DNA from: Spirochaetales bacterium | GTDB taxonomy: Bacteria > Spirochaetota > Spirochaetia > DSM-27196 > SLAA01 | DNA: 10,368 nucleotides | Reading direction: 5' to 3' | Assembly: GCA_007126415.1 (NCBI GenBank) | Contig: SLBH01000015.1 | Span: 1 to 10,368, forward strand | Part shown: in pieces, positions 1 through 6,105 of the stretch | Position numbering within the stretch: the stretch's first letter is position 1 | Layout: each line of letters begins with the position of its first letter | Position numbers and translations under genes: made by a program | The notes under the pieces: generated by a model | Told to the model about the DNA's origin: nothing | Databases searched by the model: none | Seen by the model: only the letters and a program-made list of their open reading frames with translations

Positions 1-639
1 GGGCGACATTCGCGGCTTCATGAGCTCGTGGGGGCCGCGGTAATGCGCCCCGGGATATCGCTGATTGTACGTACCGGCGGCGTGGGGTGGCCCGAGGGCG
101 CGCTCGAGCGCGTCGCCGAGTCTGCCGACGACACCGTGCGGCTTGTGATCGAGCTCGACGCGGACGAGCAGGGGCTTTACCGCCGAATCCGTGGCGACGG
201 GTTCGCCGAGGCGCAGCGTTTTGCCGAGCGCGCACTCGAGCTCTTCGGCGAGCGTTGTCATATCCAGGCGGTCCGCATGGACCTGAACGAGGAACAACTC
301 GAGGTCTACTACCGCTCCTGGAAGGCACGCACCGAGAACGTGATCATTCAGAAGTACGACGACTGCGCAGGCCGGCTCACTCCGCGCAAGGTTGTGGATC
401 TCTCGCCGATCAAGCGCTTTCCGTGCTGGCACTTGAAGCGTGATCTCGTGGTGCTGATCGACGGAAGCGTTCCGGTCTGCAAACAAGACATAGAGCTCGA
501 GCATCGTCTCGGCAACGTGTTCGAGGACGGTATCGAGTCGGTCTGGTCGGCCGCGGAGGAGTTCTATCGCGCGCACCTATCCGAGGACTATCCGTTGCTT
601 TGTCGGAGCTGTGATGAGTACTACACCTTCAACTTCTGA
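1..639 (+). CDS. Radical-SAM/SPASM domain protein, spiro-SPASM-like (5' partial)
   Basis: The reading frame is open to the first base of the window, so this is the C-terminal ~212 residues of a longer protein; the GTG at 28 and ATG at 43 are probably internal codons. The C-terminal part carries a SPASM-type cysteine set: Cys codons at 424 (PCWHLKRD), 478 (PVCKQD), 601 and 610 (LCRSCDEYYTFNF), with GNVFEDGIESVW between, as expected for an auxiliary iron-sulfur cluster-binding domain. The part before it (VRMDLNEEQLEVYY, then NVIIQKYDDCAG) resembles the last strands of a radical-SAM TIM barrel. SPASM proteins modify peptides or other substrates by radical chemistry. I recall a spirochaete-restricted family called spiro-SPASM (TIGR04321, from memory) that fits. 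Whether the radical-SAM CxxxCxxC motif is present cannot be seen here. The stop codon lies inside the start of the next gene, suggesting translational coupling. The substrate is unknown. Confidence 0.8.
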   Translation, partial: GRHSRLHELVGAAVMRPGISLIVRTGGVGWPEGALERVAESADDTVRLVIELDADEQGLYRRIRGDGFAEAQRFAERALELFGERCHIQAVRMDLNEEQLEVYYRSWKARTENVIIQKYDDCAGRLTPRKVVDLSPIKRFPCWHLKRDLVVLIDGSVPVCKQDIELEHRLGNVFEDGIESVWSAAEEFYRAHLSEDYPLLCRSCDEYYTFNF

Positions 640-1564
640 GCACTGCCGCCGGCCCTACACCGTCGTCGGGGGTTCTAAGAGCGACCGCGCCTTGCCGAGT
701 CGTCCTTCGTTCTCGGTGGTTGTGCTCAACCGGGGCGGGAAGTTTGACCGCGAGAGCGCGTTCGCGCGGCTGTCCGCCTGGGAGCCGGCCGAAATTCTCT
801 CGGTCGAGATCGGAACCGCCGCCTACGATGTAGAGCACCTCGTGGCGCGTTTCCCGCAGGTGCGCTTTGTGCTGTTGGATCACGATATCAGTATCGGTGA
901 GCAGGTGAACCTCGGCATCGGCGAGGCGATTGGGTCGCTGGTGCTGGTGATCTGGAACGACTACGACATATCGGGACTGCCGAAGGGGGTGCATGCCGGC
1001 GAGGCGCCGTTGTGCGCGGTACCGGTGTTGCGCGGCGATCGTAACCAGGTGTTGCCGAGCGTTGTGGCGCCGGCGTTTCACCAGCAGCGCTTACAGGTTT
1101 TGCCGCTCCCGCCGCCGAACGACCGGGTGCCGAGCATCGTTGCGTTTGATTACGTGGGGCTGTACCATCGCGAGCAGTATCAACGGATCGGCGGCTACGA
1201 CTCCGCGATTCGTTCGCCGCATTGGCAGAAACTCGAGTTTGGGTTCCGCGCGCATATGTGGGGCTATCGCATTATGCTCGAACCGCAGCTGCGGCTTCGC
1301 TGCGCGCAGACGCCGCCGCCCGAGGACACAACGCCGGATGAAAGCTATCTGCGCTTCTATCTCAGAACGCTCGCGGTGCGCTTCACCGGCGATACCGGGC
1401 GGTTGCCGATCTCGAAACTGTTCATGCTGATAGTACGCGCGCAAGCGGGGCCGATACGCGCTTGCCGCTTGTTTCGCGAGGCACAGGCCTGGGTAGAGCG
1501 AAATAAGTACTCCTTTCGCCAGGACGCGCGCCGCGTCACCGAGCTATGGGATGTGACGTCATGA
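614..1564 (+). CDS. GT2-like glycosyltransferase
   Basis: A protein of about 316 residues with a GT-A (family 2) look. The body begins with the strand FSVVVLNRGGKFDRE, followed by VRFVLLDHDISIGEQVNLG and LVLVIWNDYDIS (the nucleotide-sugar/metal region with its acidic residues). Later come VAFDYVGLYHREQYQRIGG and WQKLEFGFRAHMWG, which match the acceptor-side 'GGYD...lEfgfR' segment typical of GT2 enzymes. It probably transfers a sugar from a nucleotide donor, in the cytoplasm or at the inner membrane; no transmembrane segment is seen. The start is uncertain. ATG 614 has GGAG five bases upstream but overlaps the previous gene by 26 bases; GTG 611 is adjacent; TTG 692 lies just before the conserved domain and would avoid the overlap. 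The end overlaps the next start (ATGA at 1561). Sugar, acceptor and linkage cannot be inferred. Confidence 0.72.
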   Translation: MSTTPSTSEHCRRPYTVVGGSKSDRALPSRPSFSVVVLNRGGKFDRESAFARLSAWEPAEILSVEIGTAAYDVEHLVARFPQVRFVLLDHDISIGEQVNLGIGEAIGSLVLVIWNDYDISGLPKGVHAGEAPLCAVPVLRGDRNQVLPSVVAPAFHQQRLQVLPLPPPNDRVPSIVAFDYVGLYHREQYQRIGGYDSAIRSPHWQKLEFGFRAHMWGYRIMLEPQLRLRCAQTPPPEDTTPDESYLRFYLRTLAVRFTGDTGRLPISKLFMLIVRAQAGPIRACRLFREAQAWVERNKYSFRQDARRVTELWDVTS

Positions 1565-2259
1565 CCGGCGTAGTGCTGCAAGCGAGGCTCTCCTCGTCGC
1601 GACTTCCGAACAAGGCGGTGCTGCCGCTTTGCGGCCGCCCGGTACTGGAGCACGCGATGCGGGCGCTGCGTGGCGTTGCGGTCGATCGCTACGTGCTTGC
1701 AACCGACAGCGAAAGCGTGGCGCAACTCGAACCGCTTGCGACGGCCTGCGGGTTTGAGGTGCTCGTGGGAGACCCGGAGGATGTGCTCGCGCGGTACGCC
1801 GAGGCGGTCCGTCGCTACCGGCTCGCGACGGTTGTGCGCGCCACCGGCGACAACCCGTTGGTCTCGGCCGAGCTTGCCGGCATCAGCCTGCGGGCACACG
1901 TCAACCGCGCCGCCGAGTACACCGGGCTGCTCGGTCCTCCGCTTGGAACCTGCGTGGAGGTACTCGACGCCGCGGCGCTGCTCCGCGCCGACCGCGAAGC
2001 CGCCGACCGCTACGACCGCGAGCACGTTGCACCGTATCTCTACCGTCACCCCGAGCGGTTTCGCGTGTTCCGTCCGGAGCTCGGCCGGCGCTACCGCATG
2101 CCCGATGCGCACGTGACACTCGACACCTACCAAGACTATGAGCGGCTGGTGGAGCTCTATCGCCGGTTGTACCGCGGCCGTCCAATCGAGGTCAAAACGC
2201 TTCTCGGCGAGTTGTTCGACGAAGCAAACAACAACACAGCGGGGTCTCGCAAGGCGTGA
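1561..2259 (+). CDS. SpsF/NeuA-like sugar nucleotidyltransferase (cytidylyltransferase family)
   Basis: A protein of 232 residues. It opens with the nucleotide-binding signature QARLSSSRLPNK (residues 7-18), followed by PLCGRPVLEHAMRAL, the typical start of the CMP-sugar synthetase/SpsF family. VVRATGDNPLV carries the conserved Asp (about D97) expected to bind Mg2+ and nucleotide. DREHVAPYLYRHPERF and LDTYQDYERL are the C-terminal family motifs. Such enzymes activate an acidic or unusual sugar by attaching CMP (or another NMP). I chose ATG 1561 rather than ATG 1546 because the family motif starts a few residues after it, and because ATGA overlaps the upstream stop in the usual coupled way. 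SpsF is named after Bacillus spore-coat polysaccharide genes; here the role is probably an envelope or flagellar glycan (inference). The next gene, which starts inside its stop codon, is SpsG-like, so the SpsF-SpsG pair is kept. Confidence 0.85.
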   Translation: MTGVVLQARLSSSRLPNKAVLPLCGRPVLEHAMRALRGVAVDRYVLATDSESVAQLEPLATACGFEVLVGDPEDVLARYAEAVRRYRLATVVRATGDNPLVSAELAGISLRAHVNRAAEYTGLLGPPLGTCVEVLDAAALLRADREAADRYDREHVAPYLYRHPERFRVFRPELGRRYRMPDAHVTLDTYQDYERLVELYRRLYRGRPIEVKTLLGELFDEANNNTAGSRKA

Positions 2260-4388
2260 GCGCATCGGTTGTGTTGTTCCCGGAGTTCCGCCCGGGCGGC
2301 GGCGTCGGGCACCTGTTGCGTCTGCTCGATCTTGCAGACCGCCTGCCCGACGGCTCGCCCACCGCCGCCGCGGACCACGCCGGCGCGGACCACTCGAGCG
2401 CCGCGGACCACGCTGCTGCGGGCCACGCTGCTGCGGGCCACGCGGGCTACCCAGCCGACGCCGCCGCGGGCCACCTGAGCGCCGCGCGCCACCTGCGCGC
2501 CGCGGGTGCCGGCGATAGCGCCGCGAGCGGTGCGGGAGGTGTCACGATGCTTTTTCGCCCCGGCGTTGACCTCGCCGAGGCCCGTGACGCGGTCGCGCGC
2601 TGCTCCAAGCTCGGAGGCTCGCTCCGGCTCCCGCGCTTGTGTTCAATCGCGTCCGAAGCCGGGACGGCGGCCGTCGGTACCGCCGGACTCGTGTTGTTAG
2701 ACTGTCGCGAACTCTCGATTACCGAGTTTCGCGCGCTGGGATTTGGGGCCGCCGCCGGCGTGGTCGTTGGGATAGATCTCGCCGGCAGCGCGCGCCGTTA
2801 TGTCGATTACCTCATCGATACGCTTCCGCGGGTCGACCGCGTGTGCCGGCCGAATCTGAGCGACCGCGGCTTGCTTCGCTATCCGAGCCGTTCGCGCGTG
2901 CATCCGCCGCGGCGGTTTGAGCGTGTGCTGTTGAGTTTCGGCGGGGAGGATCGGTCCGGGCTCACCGAGCGCTGCGCCGAGGCAGGTCGAAAGCTCGGAA
3001 TTCCGGAGTTATGCGCGACGCGCGGGCCGCTGTTCGGCCGTGAGCTTCCTGCCGGCGTGCAGTGTTTCGAGCCGCAGGGGCCGCTTCGCGACGAGCTGTC
3101 GCGCTTCGACCTCGTCCTCACCTCGTTTGGGCTCACCGCGTTTGAGGCGGCGGCTGCCGGTTGCGCGGTACTGCTCGTGGACCCAAGCCGCTATCATCAA
3201 CGGCTCGGCAGGCGCGCGGGGTTTTACCAACTCGGGGTTGCTCCGGGCGTATCCGGGCTCACGCGACGTTTGCGGAAGGTTTTCGGTGCCATGGAAGCGG
3301 TGATGCAATCCACGCGCGCGGTCCTGCCGGACGCGCCGCGTGAGCTATGCACGGTCCTCGATGAGATAGACCGTTCGCAGGCCGTGGCGTGCCCGGTTTG
3401 CGGCGCGCGCGTGGCGCCCTCGGTGTCCAGGACGCGGGGGCGCAGCTACCTTCGGTGTTCGGAATGCGGCATGCTGTATCTGCGGCGGCTGCGCGAGCAG
3501 GGAATCTCGTACGACGAGCGGTACTTCTTCGAGGCCTACCGCGAACAGTACGGGCGCAGCTATCTCGAGGATTTCGACGCGATCAAGGCGATGGGGCGAC
3601 GGCGCCTCGAGCGGATCGGCGCGGCGCGCCCCTCGGCGCCGGCGGCGCGCTCGTGGGGGCGGCCAGGGTGGTTGGGGCGGCGACGTCGCTCCGGCGAGGC
3701 TCGGCACCCCGGCACGGCGCAGCACTCGGTCGACGAGCAGCGCCCAGGCACGGCGCAGCACTCGGTCGACGAGCAGCGCCCGGCGTTGCTCGACATCGGT
3801 GCGGCGTACGGGCCGTTTCTCGCCGCCGCGCGCGAAGCGGGATACGACCCGTTTGGGGTAGACGTCTCGGACGCCGCGGTGCGTTATCTGCGCGAAGAGC
3901 TCGAGCTGCCGGCGGTCAACTGCCGAGTCGAGGAACTGAACCCGGAGAGCGCGTTCGGGAGGACGTGTTTTGAGGTCGTGACGATGTGGTACGTCATCGA
4001 GCACCTACCGGCGCTCGACGAGGTGCTCTCGAACGTTGCACGCATGCTTCCGGTCGGGGGAGTGTTCGCGTTCTCAACTCCAAACGGTGAGGGAGTCTCG
4101 GCGCGACGCAATCGCGATCGGTTTCTCGCCGAAGGACCGCCCGATCATTTCACGATCTGGGAGCCGAGCCGGGCCGGTGCGATTCTGTCACGCTATGGGT
4201 TCCGCGTTACCGAGGTATCGATCACCGGGCATCACCCCGAACGCTTTCCCGGGATGCCGCCTGAGGTGCGTTCAGGCATGCGGTACCGGCTTTGGCACCT
4301 GGTAAGCCGTGCGGCGAGACTCGGCGACACCTTCGAGCTGTACGCCGTGAAGGTTTCTGAACGACGCGAGAGGAGCAGGTATGTGTAG
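2256..4388 (+). CDS. Fusion: SpsG/PseG-like GT-B domain plus zinc-ribbon SAM methyltransferase
   Basis: A 710-residue protein with two enzyme halves. Residues 1 to ~370 are SpsG/PseG-like (GT-B fold; the relatives are UDP-sugar hydrolases or glycosyltransferases). GGGVGHLLRLLDLAD includes His19, matching the proposed catalytic His of PseG. VLLSFGGEDRSG and DLVLTSFGLTAFEAAAAG are the C-terminal nucleotide-binding part. Residues ~375-710 are a class I methyltransferase of the Methyltransf_23 type: a zinc ribbon (Cys379/382 and Cys401/404), the SAM motif LLDIGAAYGPFLAAA (~511 on), GVDVSDAAVRYL, MWYVIEHLPALDEVL, then GGVFAFSTPN. Two low-complexity tandem repeats interrupt it, at residues ~39-79 and ~486-509 (listed separately). 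GTG 2256 is chosen because GTGA overlaps the upstream stop and the family motif begins within 15 residues. It overlaps the ATP-grasp gene by 8 bases. Probably a cytoplasmic sugar-processing and sugar-methylating bifunctional enzyme; substrates are unknown. Confidence 0.82.
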   Translation: MSASVVLFPEFRPGGGVGHLLRLLDLADRLPDGSPTAAADHAGADHSSAADHAAAGHAAAGHAGYPADAAAGHLSAARHLRAAGAGDSAASGAGGVTMLFRPGVDLAEARDAVARCSKLGGSLRLPRLCSIASEAGTAAVGTAGLVLLDCRELSITEFRALGFGAAAGVVVGIDLAGSARRYVDYLIDTLPRVDRVCRPNLSDRGLLRYPSRSRVHPPRRFERVLLSFGGEDRSGLTERCAEAGRKLGIPELCATRGPLFGRELPAGVQCFEPQGPLRDELSRFDLVLTSFGLTAFEAAAAGCAVLLVDPSRYHQRLGRRAGFYQLGVAPGVSGLTRRLRKVFGAMEAVMQSTRAVLPDAPRELCTVLDEIDRSQAVACPVCGARVAPSVSRTRGRSYLRCSECGMLYLRRLREQGISYDERYFFEAYREQYGRSYLEDFDAIKAMGRRRLERIGAARPSAPAARSWGRPGWLGRRRRSGEARHPGTAQHSVDEQRPGTAQHSVDEQRPALLDIGAAYGPFLAAAREAGYDPFGVDVSDAAVRYLREELELPAVNCRVEELNPESAFGRTCFEVVTMWYVIEHLPALDEVLSNVARMLPVGGVFAFSTPNGEGVSARRNRDRFLAEGPPDHFTIWEPSRAGAILSRYGFRVTEVSITGHHPERFPGMPPEVRSGMRYRLWHLVSRAARLGDTFELYAVKVSERRERSRYV
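2370..2492 (+). repeat. Degenerate in-frame 15/18-bp repeat, His/Ala-rich insert
   Basis: A 9-base core GCGGRCCAC recurs with variation, beginning at 2370, 2385, 2403, 2418, 2433, 2442 (GCGGGCTAC), 2466 and 2484 (GCGCGCCAC). Two adjacent 15-base units at 2412-2426 and 2427-2441 are identical (GCTGCTGCGGGCCAC). All lie in one reading phase and encode ADH, AGH or ARH triplets, giving seven histidines in about 40 residues. The insert falls just after the first helix of the SpsG-like domain, where relatives have no such segment (family knowledge). Confidence 0.85.
3711..3782 (+). repeat. 36-bp direct tandem duplication inside the methyltransferase half
   Basis: Two head-to-tail copies, 3711-3746 and 3747-3782, are identical except for the last base (A in the first, G in the second). 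Each encodes GTAQHSVDEQRP. They sit between the zinc ribbon and the SAM-binding motif I, within a longer Pro/Arg/Gly-rich linker. Near identity, including third codon positions, suggests a recent duplication. Confidence 0.95.
4371..4375 (+). promoter_or_regulatory. Shine-Dalgarno AGGAG for the ATP-grasp gene
   Basis: AGGAG lies five bases before ATG 4381, within the end of the upstream coding region. It is one of few good ribosome-binding sites inside the cluster and supports 4381 over the in-frame ATG at 4393. Confidence 0.75.
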
Positions 4389-6105
4389 CATCATGATTCT
4401 CGGTGTGGGCGTGATGCAGCAGCCGGCCTACCGAGCGGCCCGGCGCAACGGGTGGCGGAGCATCGCGGTGGACCGCGACCCGAACGGGCCGGCGGTGGCA
4501 CTGGCCGACGAGTTCGTGCAGGTTGATCTCGCCGATCCCGAGGGGGTGCTGCGTGCGGCCGAGCGCTACTACAACGACGGGGGGCTCGACGGCGTGTTTA
4601 CCGCCGGGACGGATTTCTCGAGCACCGTTGCGTATGTGGCCGAACGGCTCGGCCTGCCGGGCATTCCGTACGAAACCGCGGTGCGCGCTACCGATAAAGC
4701 GCGTATGCGCGAGTGTTTTCGGCGCGCAGGGGTGCCGTCGCCGCGTTTTGAGGTGGTAGGGCGTGGCGACACCGACGGATCCGGCCCCGCTCAGCACGGC
4801 GGTCGCCGTCCCGAGCGCCGTGCCGAGCGCCTCGCGGATAAACTGGGGCTACCGTTCGTTGTGAAGCCGGTCGACAACATGGGCGCCCGCGGTGTCCGGA
4901 TGGTTGAACACCCCGATCAGGCGCAAGCTGCGCTCGAGGCGGCGCTGCAGCACAGCCGCAGCGGGCGCGCGATAGCCGAGGAGTTGATTCGCGGTCGAGA
5001 GTACAGCATCGACGCGCTGGTGTACGACGGCGAGGTACGCATCACCGGTGTGGCCGACCGTCATATCCGTTTTGCGCCGTACTTCATCGAGATGGGCCAT
5101 ACCATTCCCACTGAACTCAACGGTGAGGCCCTCGCTGAGTTGATCGACGCCTTCACGCGCGGCGTGCGCGCCCTCGGCATCACGCACGGTGCCGGCAAGG
5201 GCGACGTGTTTTTCGGCCCGAAAGGGGCGATGGTCGGTGAGATCGCGGCGCGCCTCTCGGGCGGGTATATGTCGGGGTGGACCTACCCGCTGTGCTCAGG
5301 CGTTGAGCTCACCGAGGCCGGCATGCGCGTGGCGCTGGGGTTAGACCCGCGCCCGTTGCTCGAACCCACCGTGGAGCGGGTCACCGCCGAACGAGCGGTG
5401 ATCTCGCTGCCCGGCCGGGCGCGCCGCGTGGAAGGGTTCGACGGCGTGCGGCGACTCGAGGGTGTCGCCGAGGTGTTTCAGCGGACGCGATCCGGCGAGC
5501 GGGTCTTGTTTCCCCGCAATAATGTCGAGAAATGCGGCAACGTCATAACCGTCGGCGACACTCGCGTCGAGGCGGTGCGTCGCGCCGCCTCGGCGATTCG
5601 TGCGGTCACGATCGAACTGCAGCCGGGCGATCCCGAGACCGCCGCGTTCCTGTTTGGACCGGAAACCCCGGCCGCTCATCACGCCTTCACCCTCGAAGGT
5701 TACGCATTGAAGCAGCGGCTCGCGGAGCTACCCGCGGTCATCGGAGGGGCCGAGCGGCTCACCGCTCGGCGTGTGCTTTCGCTGCCCGGCATCGAGCACG
5801 AGCGTGGGCGTGACTGGCGGGGGCAGACGCCTGCCGAGACGCTTGCTGAACTTCAGCGCCTCTGCGGTATCGAGTTCATCGACCCCGACGATACCGCGGG
5901 GAGCCCGGCAGCGGGGCGCTCGGCCGCAGCGCACCCGGCTGCGGGGACGGCGCAACCGGACAGCACACCGGCCGGAGCGTTTTGGCGCGCGTTTATCGTG
6001 GGAGGGCTACAGGGAGCGCGCTATCTTATCGATACTATAAAAGAATGCGAGTACGAGACGATCAAACAAGAGATTCTATCGCGCTACCGGCCGCTGCTCG
6101 GATAG
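4381..6105 (+). CDS. ATP-grasp carboxylate-amine/thiol ligase-like protein with C-terminal extension
   Basis: A 574-residue protein. The N-terminal pre-ATP-grasp domain starts IMILGVGVMQQPAYRAARR and runs to VFTAGTDFSSTVAYVAERL. ATDKARMRECFRRAGVPSPRF leads into the ATP-grasp core. FVVKPVDNMGARGVRMV contains the ATP-binding Lys (about K162). EELIRGREYSIDALV (~E200/E201 onward) and GEIAARLSGG (~E287, R291) supply the nucleotide and Mg2+ ligands. NVITVGDTRVEAVRRA is the usual closing lobe, ending near residue 420. The family activates a carboxylate as an acyl phosphate and joins it to an amine or other nucleophile. A further ~150 residues after this lobe are unfamiliar; they contain an Ala/Pro-rich repeat and end in a charged helical segment (LIDTIKECEYETIKQEIL). 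A short extra Gly/Arg-rich stretch also lies before the core at ~129-145. No signal peptide is seen, so it is probably cytoplasmic. In context it may amidate or aminoacylate a sugar acid (inference); the real substrate is unknown. Confidence 0.83.
   Translation: MCSIMILGVGVMQQPAYRAARRNGWRSIAVDRDPNGPAVALADEFVQVDLADPEGVLRAAERYYNDGGLDGVFTAGTDFSSTVAYVAERLGLPGIPYETAVRATDKARMRECFRRAGVPSPRFEVVGRGDTDGSGPAQHGGRRPERRAERLADKLGLPFVVKPVDNMGARGVRMVEHPDQAQAALEAALQHSRSGRAIAEELIRGREYSIDALVYDGEVRITGVADRHIRFAPYFIEMGHTIPTELNGEALAELIDAFTRGVRALGITHGAGKGDVFFGPKGAMVGEIAARLSGGYMSGWTYPLCSGVELTEAGMRVALGLDPRPLLEPTVERVTAERAVISLPGRARRVEGFDGVRRLEGVAEVFQRTRSGERVLFPRNNVEKCGNVITVGDTRVEAVRRAASAIRAVTIELQPGDPETAAFLFGPETPAAHHAFTLEGYALKQRLAELPAVIGGAERLTARRVLSLPGIEHERGRDWRGQTPAETLAELQRLCGIEFIDPDDTAGSPAAGRSAAAHPAAGTAQPDSTPAGAFWRAFIVGGLQGARYLIDTIKECEYETIKQEILSRYRPLLG
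5904..5963 (+). repeat. Degenerate 30-bp repeat in the ATP-grasp C-terminal linker
   Basis: The 13-mers at 5904-5916 (CCCGGCAGCGGGG) and 5934-5946 (CCCGGCTGCGGGG) differ at one base and start exactly 30 bases apart, giving two 10-residue units, SPAAGRSAAA and HPAAGTAQPD. This Ala/Pro/Gly-rich linker separates the tail's first part from its final helical segment. The similarity is weaker than in the 36-bp repeat. Confidence 0.6.

Noticed and set aside
1357..2265. 302-codon open frame on the minus strand across the SpsF-like gene
   Set aside because: The + strand has clear family motifs throughout; the minus product is Arg/Val-rich without motifs and overlaps two well-supported genes.
2370..2492. 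Repeats considered as a CRISPR array
   Set aside because: Units are short, contiguous, degenerate and in one reading phase inside a coding region, with no spacers.
3345..4004. 219-codon minus-strand open frame opposite the methyltransferase
   Set aside because: It is antisense to the zinc ribbon and SAM motifs and its product is low-complexity Arg/Pro; a shadow of GC-rich coding DNA.
5982..6044. Earlier TTG start for the amidase
   Set aside because: It would extend the overlap with the ATP-grasp gene to 124 bases and place 21 more residues before the signal segment. ATG 6045 is preferred, although it lacks a clear ribosome-binding site.
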